A stretch of DNA of 64,000 nt from Trichobilharzia regenti (GCA_944472135.2 OX235262.1:65410887-65474886); one strand, 5' to 3'; numbered from the stretch's first letter, positions 11,149-21,990 are shown. The notes: a model not told the origin generated them from the letters alone. Numbers and translations: made by a program.

Positions 11149-11575
11149 GTTTCGCGTGCGTTTCGGATTGTGAGGGCGATTGTTACTTCCCGGCTGCCCA
11201 CACCGTGGAAGTTGGTTGCGTGACCGCAGAGCCCAGGGGACAACTGCTTGAGGCCGGTCAAACGCGGCCTGTTTTTGTTCGTTCTTTTTGTTTGGTGTGC
11301 CTCAGTAGCATACTTATCACTCCTGCCCTATGACACGGCAGCAGGAAGCGCGGTCGTTGTTAATCCGGGCCACGGCCGATCCGGCATGAAATTTTGTGAT
11401 TTTGTATTGGTCATGATGTTGGATTGGATAGATGTTTTTTGTTTAACCGCTATCCAAACAACCTGCCTGGCATGGTAGGACCTCAAGAGACATAAGTCTC
11501 AGCCAGTATAGCTTGAATAGATCATTGCGGTGTTCAAGCCCGACCATCACGTCAAGGTAGCAGCTTTCGGTCGGG
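11149..11575 (-). mobile_element. GC-richer 427-bp retroinsertion, family not identified
   Basis: This block is visibly richer in G+C than its surroundings and is flanked by a perfect 14-bp direct duplication, so it entered by target-primed or similar insertion after the PLE had. There is no poly(A) end on either strand. Read on the minus strand it begins cccgaccgaaagctgctacc, and a 7-base inverse, ggtcggg, lies 23 nt after the first 7 bases. That spacing equals the P1 geometry of HDV-like ribozymes found at RTE and R2 5' ends. A short internally deleted RTE-type element is possible; I could not recognise it. Confidence 0.6.
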
Positions 11576-11589
11576 ATACTTGCACAGAG
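11576..11589. repeat. target site duplication, right copy
   Basis: Exact copy of the 14-bp string at 11135-11148. Confidence 0.85.
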
Positions 11590-11729
11590 TTCATTTTAAA
11601 CGAAAATCAATCGGTCAATATATGCATGCATACAGTAATATTAAACACTATCCCGAACAATAATGATCATACACAGCGGAAACTTTTCGGCATTACGCAT
11701 TCAGATGGAAGAGAGATGAAAATATACAG

Positions 11730-12089
11730 TTACCAGGGTGGAGAGATGATGATAACTGTTTCTTTCTGAACGCATAAATCAGGTTTCAGGCGCTTGATGG
11801 AAATGACTCCAGCGAACTTAAGGAGAATTGAGCTCTTTTGCCTACTGATAATTTTGAACGACTTTTCGACGTCCACCCCATGACCCGTGTCAAGGGGATG
11901 CATGGCAATGGCACTGTTTAAAGCGTTTGTTCCCTTTAAACATAAGCCTTTTGGTTCATGTTCATAAAATCGTAGATATGCCCTTCTTTCTGTCCTTCCA
12001 ATGTAACTGCTCCAGCAGATACATGTAAATTTGTATATACATTTGGAGTTAACATGAGAAGGATATCTATCGATTTTCGACTGCATCAA
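11730..12089 (-). pseudogene. PLE-1 GIY-YIG endonuclease
   Basis: This 119-codon open frame holds a GIY-YIG endonuclease domain: SKCIYKFTCICWSSYIGRTE near residues 15-35, then RRAYLRFYEHEPKG, TGHGVDVEKSFKII near residue 70, and the PLE end RLKPDLCVQKETVIIIS. It is complete to its normal stop. The CxCG motif is altered to CICWS, which loses the glycine before the YIG. The start codon shown is only the first Met after a frame break; the domain continues from the RT upstream at 12.4-12.7 kb. Confidence 0.8.
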
Positions 12090-12424
12090 AGAGCAAGTTG
12101 TTCGATAGACGGGGACGAGCTTAGCTTCAGGATAGGCTATGGCCTTCTGTTGATCGTTGCTGCAATGTTTTCACCTTTATAATCAAGCTGAATGTAGATT
12201 GGCTTTTTCTCTACTGTGATTTGTTTTACATTTGAGACTTCAGATCTTCCATACTTATTAATGAACCTTTGAGGGTAACCGTTGCTTTTCAACATCTTTT
12301 CAAGAAACACAAATTCCTCCTCTAATTTCTCTATAGAGCATATTCTCCTTGCTCTATAGTGAAGAGTCTTGACGAGTCCTCATTTAAAGCTTTCGATAAA
12401 TTGACTTCCGAAGACTACCGTCTT

Positions 12425-12757
12425 CTAGGCAATGTCGAGGAATTGGAGCTTTCTGTCACTTTCATGTTCCATAGTAAACTCAATATTGGTATAAGCATCA
12501 TTGAATAATCTGAGTAAGTGTGAAGCATAACTTTCATTGTTGCATACCACAAATGTGTCATCAACATATTGACAGTAGGAAGTTGTTTCGTCAATTGCAT
12601 GCTTCAGTTTTGTTCTTTCAAAGCTGGACATGAATATATCTGCTAAAGCTGGGCTGAGTGGACTGCCCATAGCTACTACGTATATTCGGCGGTAAAGAGT
12701 GTTGTCAAATAAGAGTCGCACATCCATGGTGCACATAAACAGTAGGCGTTTGAATTC
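12425..12757 (-). pseudogene. PLE-1 reverse transcriptase core
   Basis: The frame contains the central RT blocks of a PLE: LYRRIYVVAMGSPLSPALAD (the QxxGxxMGSPLSP block), then SYCQYVDDTFVVCNNE with the catalytic YVDD, then EFTMEHESDRKLQFLDI. These catalytic residues are intact. The frame is cut upstream at 12757 by the junction with the inverted copy and downstream by a shift, so motif A and the amino-terminal part are missing. Confidence 0.85.
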
Positions 12758-13222
12758 CGATATGTTGATGACACATTTTTAGTGTGCAACAATGAAAGTC
12801 ATGCTTCACACTGGCTCAGATTATTCAATGATACGGAGATCTCAGTTCTCCTCAAGTTCGCTGGAGTCATTTCCATCAAGCGCCTGAAACCTGATTTATG
12901 CGTTCAGAAAGAAACAGTTATCATCATCTCTCCACCCTGGTAACTGTATATTTTCATCTCTCTTCCATCTGAATGCGTAATGCCGAAAAGTTTCCGCTGT
13001 GTATGATCATTATTGTTCGGGATAGTGTTTAATATTACTGTATGCATGCATATATTGACCGATTGATTTTCGTTTAAAATGAACTCTGTGCAAGTATGTT
13101 AAAATTGTTTTTGTAGATATATTTAATAATGACTTTGGCCTGTAAGCAGCTGATGAGAAGGCAACGAAATAAAAGATGGTATCACTTTATTCTGCACAAT
13201 TTGTGGTTCTTGCTTTGTTTAA
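12758..13222 (+). mobile_element. PLE-1 deletion copy, plus, inverted partner
   Basis: The copy starts inside the RT (RYVDDTFLVCNNESHASH at about 12764-12820), then jumps without the rest of RT, linker or endonuclease to the carboxy end (VLLKFAGVISIKRLKPDLC) and finishes with the terminal region. It therefore has an internal deletion of roughly 700 bp relative to the minus copy. It is joined head-to-head to that copy. Confidence 0.8.
13138..13200 (+). ncRNA. hammerhead-like motif in PLE-1 terminus
   Basis: ctgatgag at 13150-13157 is followed by gcaac and gaaat (13165 onward) and a possible cleavage triplet in ggtatc. The conserved boxes CUGAUGAG and GAAA are right, and a short stem III AUA/UAU can form. 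Stem II is close to absent (only a closing G-C), so function is doubtful in monomer form. An identical motif lies inverted at 11030-11095. Confidence 0.4.
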
Positions 13223-13229
13223 ATAGTCA

Positions 13230-13825
13230 GTATTCAGACATTTCGAATACCAGTTGATAGACTATCAAGCTAGGCTTTAGCTGAACGTGACATTATCTCA
13301 GTAATATACCAGACTTAACGCCAACTTTAAAGTTCTTGAACTAACATTGACCTTTTGAAAGCGGACGATGTTTGGTTTCAGATCAGATTTGTTGTAATCA
13401 TAATAATAATGTCATTAGTTATAGATTTTTTTAGTGTGCAAAAAAGTGGACTGAGTACATAATTTATAGCAAAACAAGCTTGCTGCGCTTTTGTTTAAGC
13501 CTACTTGAATGGGTAGAATGGTGGTAGTCAACTAAGATTTGAATTTCCTCAGGTAGTTGAACTCATTTGATTTTGTATTAAGTGCTTAGTGGGATGCTGT
13601 AATCATCACATCAACTGTGACGTTTAGCTATTTCAACGATGCTTCATTACTTTTTTACTTAGCTGGAATATCTATTATGGGGTTTGCTATGCAATGCATG
13701 AAAACACCTTGCGATTACTTTTGTCCATAGCTAAAAATTGGGGTTTACTCATTTCAAGTTTCAGGATGACTTTTCTTTAAAACATAAGAAAAACAACTAA
13801 ATACCATGATGCCATTGGATTTCTT
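13230..13825. other. unannotated stretch
   Basis: No gene or known repeat seen. Confidence 0.4.
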
Positions 13826-13830
13826 CATCT

Positions 13831-14005
13831 GTGCGTCAGTGGCACAGTGGTTAGGACTCTCGCCGACCGTGCACATGATCCTGGGTTCGATACCCTGCCG
13901 ACACACACGTGATATCCATGGTCGGCCTGCAAAATTTGGGCTGAAAATTCCATGCTTGTACCAAAAGTACAGTGTGGAATCAAGCTGTAATCAAAAATTT
14001 AAAGA
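13831..14005 (+). mobile_element. SINE-A
   Basis: Head gtgcgtcagtggcacagtgg, box B gggttcgataccc, tail ggtcggcctgcaaaatttgg joined straight to gctgaaaattcc. About 20 bp of the usual tail (ccgatatcacat) are missing at the join, a small internal deletion. Confidence 0.85.
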
Positions 14006-14009
14006 AAAT

Positions 14010-14815
14010 TAAATTATATTCAACTGTCTTTTTAAAAGCTGAGACACGAAAATGACACTACGTCAGTAAACAGATTGTACATCCTTAAGAATTTCAGTAT
14101 GTTTTGGCGAGATATTTTACTGTTCAAAGTGAATCAGTGTGATCAGAAACAAGTGAAAGGGACATAGAGAGAATGAGAAAAGGGTGAAGAAATGGGGATT
14201 CTTTATTCTAGAATTTTCGTCAAATACAATAAGGGAATTTAAATACTCTATAAGCTGGTGAGGAATATTTTACAGCACTCAGAAGTACGTATCGAATTCC
14301 TTACAAAGTTAAGGGCATTTGGACAAATAAATAGAAACATCACCTCATAATGGTGTATTGTTTAGCAATCGGTCACCTGGCGCAGGTTGTTTTCATATAT
14401 CAGGTCATCAGTCACATCTGTCGTGTAAATGACACTACCCAGTTGGTCAGGCTGAAGTACAGGTTAATAATGAAAATGCTTTTATTTTTGTAGTGTATTC
14501 ATTTTGAATGACATTCAGCATCACCAGAAAAGACGATTTCTACCTAGAAATATCGATTAGCTGTGGAAGAATAACCAATGTGCTGTTGATGACATAAATC
14601 AAGTTTACTGCATATTCATAAAGGTGATAAGAACAGTACCACACTGAAACGGAGTGACTGACGAAAGAAAATCGATACTGGTTGGAATTGCATGTTACCA
14701 TAATCCAATGAGATCTAGTGATTCAGACGAGTGTTCCTGTAAGTTTTAACATTTTAGCAAAGTTATTTGAACAAACCAATATCATCATTAAACACCATTT
14801 CATGCAATGTTCGCA
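14010..14815. other. unannotated stretch
   Basis: Nothing recognised. Confidence 0.4.
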
Positions 14816-14821
14816 TTCACA

Positions 14822-15045
14822 TTCCCCAGTGGAACATAGAGCTTCAAGCTAGTGCCTTAAAGTTTCTGTAGCAGTGGTGATTATTTTTATAGGATGGGGT
14901 TGCTAGCCTCATGCCCAACCTTTCCTCTTTACCAGAATTATTTCTGGGTTAGCGAGGTAAAGGAGTACGTCGGCCGGGAATTGAACCCGGACCATGTGCA
15001 TGGTCGGCGAGCGTCCTAACCGCTATGCCACTAACGCACATTGGA
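14822..15045 (-). mobile_element. SINE-B, full length
   Basis: Minus strand: tagtggcatagcggttagga head, box B gggttcaattcccgg, then gaggaaaggttgggcatgag, gctagcaaccccatcc and the end cactaggtgaagctctatg-type block before gttccactgggg. All SINE-B modules are in order. Confidence 0.8.
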
Positions 15046-15049
15046 ATTA

Positions 15050-15765
15050 TTATTCCAAAATTCTATAACCTTAGAAACGTTTAGTGATCGATAGTGATAG
15101 GATTTAAAATAGCCAGCACCGCTGTAGGATTTGTTTTTTCTGTTCAAGGAGTTTGAAAATCGTTTGTTCAGAACCATTTCAGTAGTGCTGTTGACATTGT
15201 AATTAATGTCCGTTATAAAGAATTTCTTTGAAGCAAGATAAGTCTATTATTTCACATCCCTTTAACTTACAGTCAACCATTACCAACTCAACCACCTCTT
15301 GCATTGTCATGTAGCTGACAATGAGCAACACACTTATTTTCTAAGAGCTAATGATACTAACTACCTGGCCAAATCTTGACAGGTAGAACGGGATTCTAAC
15401 CCACAGCCAACCGGTTGGAAGTTGGGGTTCCTAAACTAACGAACCAAAACTCTATTTTAACTTATAGAATGAGAGATAAATTTACACATGTAGATATTTC
15501 AAAAGAATATTTCACAATGAGCATCTTTTCTGTATACAAGCTTACGATCGTGGTTAGCCTTGAAATTAAACAAGTTCCTTCAGATTCAACCATTGAATAC
15601 TCGATTCTTTATTAAACCACTCGAAAGCAACTAGTCAACTGAATTCATAACATTTTTCTGTGTATTGAAATTCCACCTAAGTCTGATGTTATCTTTCCAT
15701 GCTTCAACGGTTCATTAAACTGTACAACGTAAATCGTATTCATTGCGCATTCCAGGTATATTCGG
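15050..15765. other. mostly unannotated; one box-B-like site
   Basis: No gene. At about 15395 the inverse of a pol III box B (gggattctaaccc) hints at one more tRNA-headed repeat on the minus strand, but no other module is recognisable. Confidence 0.35.
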
Positions 15766-15767
15766 TT

Positions 15768-15826
15768 CCATATTAGTTTGTTTATTAGATGTATCACACA
15801 GTGAGGGAAACAGTATTATTTACTGG
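15768..15826 (+). repeat. PLE-1 inverted terminus, left
   Basis: Starts ccatattagtttgtttatta and ends tattatttactgg; inverse of the right terminus. The following gatgacgttctgaac block also recurs in the palindrome at 27.5 kb. Confidence 0.85.
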
Positions 15827-16073
15827 ATGACGTTCTGAACAAAATTTATTGTTCATAATCACATCAATTGTAATCACCCAACTTCGAAACTTGAATTTTA
15901 TAGTTTTCTTTGTCTTCTCCTATTTGTCGTCGTGGTAGTAGAATTCTCCAGATATCTGGGACAGGTGGTGAATCATTCCTATTGCATGTATCTGCAGTTG
16001 ATTCGATAAACAATTCGACAAATAAACAATTGAATGATCTGTATTTAGAAAGTCTTTATGGACAGGACAGTAC

Positions 16074-16667
16074 ATGCATTTCAAGAGCTTTGTTCCAATC
16101 CAGTATAAAAATAACGTAGTCAGCACACTATTCAATAGAGCACGGAAAATTTGTTTTGACAGTACTACTGAGCATGAAATAAAAGCTCTGAAGGATATTT
16201 TACCTAAGAATGGATATCCTGAGAAGTTCATTTATAAATACTCTAACGAAATTAGCCCCTGCAAAACTATCCAAAAAGAGTTGAAGAAATCTGTCTATAT
16301 TAGTCTGCCATTCAAAGGAGATGATGTGCAGAAATTAGTCAAACGAATACTCGATAAAGCCATCAAGAGAACTTATTCAACTGGAAAACTTGTTTTCCTT
16401 AACACCACTAAGCGAGTGCTTCAACAATCGGGGAAAGACCAGTCGCCAATCCTCGACACTTCAAACTGCTTATATCAGTTTGAGTGTGTTTGTGGAAGCA
16501 AATACATAGGTCGTACAGAAAGGCGATGGTCTACTCGCTTGATGGAGCATTTGCCAAAATGGTTGAAAACAGCTGAGTGTAAAGCGCCGAAATCCTCAAT
16601 AACAAAATATCTTGTGGACTACGGCCATGATATCGTCGCTGTCAAGTCATTCACTATTGTCAGCTGA
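16074..16667 (+). CDS. PLE-1 linker and GIY-YIG endonuclease, long open frame
   Basis: The 197-residue frame covers the PLE region after the RT. Residues 1-90 form the thumb/linker (MHFKSFVPIQYKNN, STLFNRARKICFDS, KNGYPEKFIYKYSNE, KKSVYISLPFKGDD). Residues 90-135 lead to the endonuclease, where CLYQFECVCGSKYIGRTERR carries the CxCG and YIG signature, followed by RLMEHLPKWLKTAE and SSITKYLVDYGHDI. The normal coding frame runs in from upstream (WTGQY before Met 1), so the Met is not a true start. A TGA at 16665 ends it about 36 codons early; the same frame continues to the usual LCVQKQMVV end near 16750. The protein would be an incomplete transposase-like enzyme. Confidence 0.85.
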   Translation: MHFKSFVPIQYKNNVVSTLFNRARKICFDSTTEHEIKALKDILPKNGYPEKFIYKYSNEISPCKTIQKELKKSVYISLPFKGDDVQKLVKRILDKAIKRTYSTGKLVFLNTTKRVLQQSGKDQSPILDTSNCLYQFECVCGSKYIGRTERRWSTRLMEHLPKWLKTAECKAPKSSITKYLVDYGHDIVAVKSFTIVS

Positions 16668-17476
16668 CAAGGAAACAGGAAGATGCTTGCAATTGCAGAG
16701 GCTTGTGCAATTAGAGTTTATCAACCAGGTCTCTGTGTACAAAAGCAGATGGTCGTGACTCTGAATCTAACATGGTAATAGGTTTCACTTATTATTCTAC
16801 CTGTTATTATTATTAATATTATTATTATTGATTCACTTAAAACTATCGTTTATCAGTAGAATTATCTTAACTCACTTCAACATTATTACTATTATTGTTG
16901 TTATAACTATTACTACTGATATTACTCTGTTCGCAATTCTTGTTATATTCGCTAATGAATAATTGTTTATCTAAGTGATGTAATTGAAGCGGAATGCATT
17001 CTCTCTTAATTTTGATCTCTCATACTCTCTCTCCCCTTATCTATTTGAACATAACATTCGCACTTATCTTTCTGGATGACTAATTCAATGTAGTTTATTT
17101 ACTTATCAGTCTTATATATCCCAATGTAATTTCAAAAGTATATATATATATATCCGTGTATGTAGAGTATTCAGCTGACAAGTTCTACCGAAATTTGATG
17201 AATTCAATAAATCCTGCTCTATTAACCTTTATGGCTTGTTTTAAACAGAGCTTCTGTTATTAGTCCTTCCCTCCACCTTGTGACATTAGATTTTAAAACT
17301 GTGATCCTATCCCATCCTATTGTATGGTTTTGTGTAACTGCATTTAGTGTTATAGCTGAACTATTCTCTAGATTTCTTATCTTATTCGGGTCAACCAATC
17401 TAGATTTTGCCAGGTTTTTATGCTCCTCTAGTCTGACTGACTGACCCCTTTCTGCTACTTTGAACTATGTATTTGA

Positions 17477-17531
17477 CCAGTAAATAATACTGTTTCACTG
17501 TGTGATACATCCAATAAACAAACTAATATGG
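17477..17531 (-). repeat. PLE-1 inverted terminus, right
   Basis: Begins ccagtaaataatactgtttc and ends aacaaactaatatgg; inverse of 15768-15826. The next bases, accacagtgtccaagtttta, reappear beside the palindrome at 27.69 kb. Confidence 0.85.
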
Positions 17532-17559
17532 AATTACTACCACAGTGTCCAAGTTTTAC

Positions 17560-18065
17560 ACATATATTAACCGTTATATTCAGCATGTTCACTGCCATTT
17601 TTTCCCATTCAATTTGCCGGACCACCTTATATTGAAGTCAAAAGATCTGTTAACAGATCACCTGACTTCAGAATGCAGTTGGTCATGAAAAGTAATCAGT
17701 TAGGCAATGATGGTAATGATAATATAGAGGATGAACACTGATCACAAGACTGAAACCAAAAGTAAATACGTCATCTTATTTTTATTTTGTCACACATAGT
17801 TATATAGTGTTGTTACTTAACGATATTCAGTCTATAAATTATCACTCAGATTCCTTTCAAAGTAACCACATTACTTCAAGACCTAATAAACGTTTGCAAC
17901 TCATTACTCCTTTATTGTACTGGTAACAGACACTTCAAAATATTCTTAGTGGGAACTAAATTTGAAACACAAATGTTCTTTTGAATCTAGAATAATAGAT
18001 CCTAGTGAATTTTATAAACTGTACTAAAAACTCACCCATTAAAATGTATATCATTTTTTAATATT
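17560..18065. other. unannotated stretch
   Basis: No gene or repeat family recognised. Confidence 0.4.
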
Positions 18066-18069
18066 ATTG

Positions 18070-18335
18070 TTTCCTTGGGTCCCAAGTAGCGAAAATAGGG
18101 CTTCAAAAGCATTTCTTCATTTCAATCTACTCTCTGGTACCTGCTTTAGTTTCCTCTACGACTGTCCAGAAGCCTTCACTTCCTCTTCATGTGATCTCTA
18201 TCACGTGAACATCTGATGGCTAACCTGTTGCTTCATATTCGTGTTCCACCCGATAGCCTGACTGACGTTTGGTGTAGTTAAACGGTTTGATTCGCCTCCA
18301 TTCCCTTCAGCATACTTTTGAGCAGTGGTTTGTAG
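18070..18335 (-). mobile_element. RTE 3' end remnant, inverted
   Basis: Opens ttccttgggtcccaagtagc, then gaaaatagggcttc, the inverted RTE terminal block, and continues with inverted codons for the carboxy terminus (cttcatgtgatctct, gttccacccgatagcc). Heavily mutated. Confidence 0.6.
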
Positions 18336-18560
18336 GCTGATTCACTGCTAGACTTCTTTGATTAATTGAACTAATCGGTATAGAGTTTTTGTAGGTTCAG
18401 GCTTACGGTGCTGATTTTCGCAACCGAATACTTCACAGCTAAGCCATAAAAATTTTTATTTGGACTTATTCGCCTGATGTTGGGTTTTGTTTAGAGACTG
18501 TTTGTTGAATTAAACCTGTTTCTGTCACTGATTCCTAGGCGTAAATTATGCTTAGTCAAA

Positions 18561-18745
18561 TATTTTTTGATTACAACTTGATGCCACACCGTATTTTTGG
18601 TACAAGTATGGAATTTTCAGCATTGATATCGGTAGCCCAAATTTTGCAGGCCGACCATAGATATCAGGTGTGCGTCGGCAGATGATCGAACCCCAGACCA
18701 TGTGCATGGTCGGCGAGAATCCTAACCACTCTACCACCGACGCCA
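18561..18745 (-). mobile_element. SINE-A, inverted
   Basis: Minus strand head gtcggtggtagagtggttag, box B ggggttcgatcatctg, tail through gctgaaaattccatacttgt to gtggcatcaagttgtaatca. Box A carries a substitution (gtagagtgg). Confidence 0.85.
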
Positions 18746-18964
18746 CCGAGTAAATAATGTTGTTATACAGTTCAGCCTCTCTGCTGTTCAACAGTAAACC
18801 GATGAAATAATCATTTCGTGTTTATTACTCTGAAACATCAAATCTAACAAACCATTATTAACGGCTTTTGTAAATTTTTTCAAAATATTCATTTTCGTAT
18901 CAACATGCATATATGATTATTAGTTAAAATAAACTTTCATTGTTAAGTGGAGAGTCAGTAATCA

Positions 18965-19105
18965 ACGTTATCAGTCTACTTCTTGGTGTTGGTCCCCACT
19001 GAATTCGATCAGTCACGTTTGCAGTGAGGTCAAAAAACATCTCGTGACTTACCATCGTGGTGTACTCTGGATTGATTTTAGATGCTTGGAGGTAATTATA
19101 AGGGA
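18965..19105 (-). mobile_element. SINE-K leader remnant
   Basis: gaattcgatcagtcacgttt and gcagtgaggtc match the region upstream of the SINE-K head (gaattctatcagttaagttt), here on the inverted strand and badly eroded. Confidence 0.35.
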
Positions 19106-19139
19106 GCCCTAGACCTATATGATTCAGAGTCTTGACTTA

Positions 19140-19545
19140 TGCTTCGCGCAGAGCATTCCAAACGGTCTACTGCAGACTTTAACAACATTGATCTTCGCTC
19201 AGCACTGATGATCGGATGTCCAGCCGATCGATCACAGTGTATGAGCAACAAGAAACTCTGGTGACAAACCAACCAACAGTCTATTGCCCAACAAATATGG
19301 GAGTGAACGGAACATACACTGGTGAGACTGTTTATTGGCATCACTTTCAAGGCAGGCCTAGACTGGAACCGGTTTTGAGAGAAAACGAGTTGGAAGAGGA
19401 TCTGAGGGTGACATGGAGGAGATGGTATGAAGAAGAAATATGAAAGCTTATACGTAGTCATGGAGCCTGCTAAAGCAGACCGTAGAAAACAGACTGTTAC
19501 TGAAGGTCTATGTTCCACTCAGAACCCAAGGAAATAATAATCTGG
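19140..19545 (+). mobile_element. RTE 3' end remnant
   Basis: The plus strand shows the RTE carboxy-terminal pattern in broken frames (gtctactgcagactttaaca, tgacatggaggagatgg) and the terminal block gaaggtctatgttccactca followed by aacccaaggaaataataat. Several indels; no open protein. Confidence 0.65.
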
Positions 19546-19549
19546 ACCT

Positions 19550-21195
19550 AGGTTTTATGTCTCCTGGCAACCGTCAGCCGGCCATATCTCCAACCTTGAA
19601 GGAGATGACGTTTCCTCAGAGATTTTACCCACATCACTCGATGCCACATCTAGAGACATTACCATTGAGGAATTACCCGAAATCACGATTAACATCACTA
19701 GGCAGTAACTAATTTCATGCTTATAGTCCTTTTTAAATCAAGTTTAGAAAACGACAATCACATTCCCTGATGTCATCAACGAACACTTTGCACCAAGGCA
19801 TAAACACACAAAAAAATAAAACTTAAATGCATGAGTAGGGCATGTAGATAATTCCACAGAAAACATGAATATACATGAATTCAAGCATTCAAGTAAGCCA
19901 GCTGAAGTAATAAGAAAGCATTGTAATCTGTAAAATAATTCGCGCTTAATCTTCTCTTTTCATTCCTATAACAGACAATGCAAAATCACTGTCAACAACA
20001 GAATCATCCTATTTTATTCTTAGTCTCTACAGACAGAATACAGGAGATTATGCATTCAACTATATGATACGCTTAATGAACACAAATATAAAAAGTATAG
20101 AAATTCAATATAAACTTTTCCACATATATTCACAGTTACAGGCTGCTTTTATACAAATTGTATTATTATCTATATAAATCTGATAAATGACCTAAATTCA
20201 AGACATGATGCCTATTTATCGATTATTACATAGACGAAAATGATGTATGCATATGTGTATGTGTGTATGTATGACGTAATAAAACGTTTCTCCTCAAAAC
20301 TAATAAAATAATAGTAGTTATAGCAGAATATTTATTGTCCGGAAGACAGACCAAGATAGATAGAGACAGAGAATAAGTTGTTCGACTGTATTTACTATTA
20401 TTATTATCATTATTACTAGTATTGATGACATTATACTACATACAAAATATACGAAAAATCAATAGATGAATTCAAAAGTTAGGATAAAAATAAGAAGTAA
20501 TAATACACATCATACATACAAACGTAATATGAATAGACGTGACGTAGATATACATACATAGATAATATACATACAGCTGACTATCACGTGTATTATGTCT
20601 GAACAACCTTGAGCGTGTATTTGCGTCATATGTGTGTGTGTGTGTGTATTTCTACTATACCTTTCAACCTATATGCTAATTTGAATGAATAGATAGATTG
20701 AATATTGAATGGAGTAGATGAATGCAGACACCAAAATACATTGTACATTGAACCAATTATTTCATTGTCATTTGATTGTATATATTTTAGATTCTGAATA
20801 AAAGAAGAGGAAGAAGATTGGGTTGAGACATATTTGATAAATAATCAGTTGATATTGTATTTGCTAATGTTGAATTACAATAGAAATCAAGCTAAAATAA
20901 ATCGTATGCTGTAGAAAAATTGTTTTAATGAGTGTCTTGGCGTGCGTTTGTATGATACGATTGTTTTACAAATACATTATTAAAACATGACTATTTTTTT
21001 TTGGAAACAACTACTTTTCTCTGAAATATTGAATCCTTAGACTCTACATTTTGAGAAAGTATCCAGTGAGTGGTCTACATGTTTTTTCTGTAAAACACTC
21101 GTGTGAATGTGAAATGTTTGTGTGTTCCTATTTCTGGACATTGTTATCTATTAGAGTAATAATAATTTCACATTCCAATGTAGATTTAATCACAA
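19550..21195. other. long unannotated AT-rich region with microsatellites
   Basis: No gene or element recognised. It contains a tatgtgtatgtgtgtatgta tract near 20250 and a gt-repeat at about 20630-20648, plus many short att and taca runs. Confidence 0.45.
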
Positions 21196-21199
21196 ACCA

Positions 21200-21420
21200 G
21201 TATCACTTACAGAATCATTGATTATCAAGGAGTACTGGACAGATGTCGCATTCTAGTTTGAGTCTTTTCAGAAGTACGCACCTGTGCCCCAACGAAGAAC
21301 GAAACATGAGACTATCACACTACGTGACCAACTCATTGACCACTCAGCCACTTGAGTAGGAAATCGATGATCCATGAACCGACCTAAATTTTGTCATTTC
21401 GCCACATATAAACCTGCCAG
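21200..21420 (-). mobile_element. SINE-T, degraded, inverted
   Basis: aaggagtactggacagatgt, then ctagtttgagtcttttcaga is the inverted ribozyme-like module. The leader side shows accaactcattgaccactca and cacttgagtaggaa in place of the head. Box B is lost. Confidence 0.5.
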
Positions 21421-21802
21421 TGTCATCAATTAGCATACATTGACATGACTATGAAATTTCATTATAACCCCTACTAAGTTGTTTAAATCATCTTTCTGTC
21501 TTTCCTCTCTCCTCTTTCTGGAGAAATAAATTATTGCAAACAATATACAACACGATAGAATTTATGGGATTAGTTTTGACTATTCTCCAAGTGATTTGTT
21601 TTTATAAAGTATTCCGTTTTCATGTCTTTAGATTACTTTTGTACCTAGTCATAAATAATGCAGTAGTGTGTTTCACTTACTACCGAATAAAGTATTGTTT
21701 GCTAATGGTCACTGTCCATCTACAAACAGAGCATATAATCGGTTAAGCTGTCATTTTAATGTTGATTTTTATAGGTTAGACTAATTTATTAGTTGTGTGT
21801 GT

Positions 21803-21990
21803 GTTGGTGACACAGTGGTTAGGACGCTCGTCTACGATGCGCATGATCCATGGTTTGACCCCCGGCCGACGCACACCTGATATCTATGGTTGGCCTGCTA
21901 AATTTGGTCTACAGATATCACATGCTGAAAATTCCATACTTGTACCAAAATACTGTTTGGGATCAAGCTATAATAAAATAAATAAATAAT
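21803..21990 (+). mobile_element. SINE-A
   Basis: ttggtgacacagtggttagg head, box B-like ggtttgacccccggcc, then cacctgatatctatggttgg, gctgaaaattccatacttgt and an aataaataaata tail. Slightly more mutated than the 1.6-kb copy. Confidence 0.85.

Larger units (their letters stand above)
11030..12757 (-). mobile_element. PLE-1 copy, minus, split by an insertion
   Basis: On the minus strand this runs RT (12757-12425), linker, GIY-YIG endonuclease (12089-11730) and terminal region ending near 11030, where an inverted ctgatgag box lies at 11074-11081. It is interrupted at 11149-11575 by an unrelated insertion. It abuts at 12757/12758 an inverted second copy of the same family, producing a head-to-head dimer. 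Sequence from 11030-11148 plus 11576-11850 is nearly identical to the reverse complement of 12830-13222. Confidence 0.8.
15768..17535 (+). mobile_element. PLE-1 copy with inverted termini
   Basis: A Penelope-like element bounded by inverted repeats: 15768-15826 is the reverse complement of 17477-17531 with four bases of indel and one substitution. Between them lie a decayed RT end, linker, a 197-codon endonuclease open frame and AT-rich 3' sequence with att/tta runs. Inverted or split terminal repeats are typical of PLE insertions. It is the best preserved element of the window but lacks the RT core. Confidence 0.75.

Noticed and set aside
15920..16231. Minus-strand frame of 103 codons opposite the 16-kb PLE
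   Set aside because: It is antisense to recognisable PLE coding sequence.
20630..20650. Short GT, CA, GTA and TATC tracts as CRISPR-like or regulatory arrays
   Set aside because: They are ordinary microsatellites without spacers.
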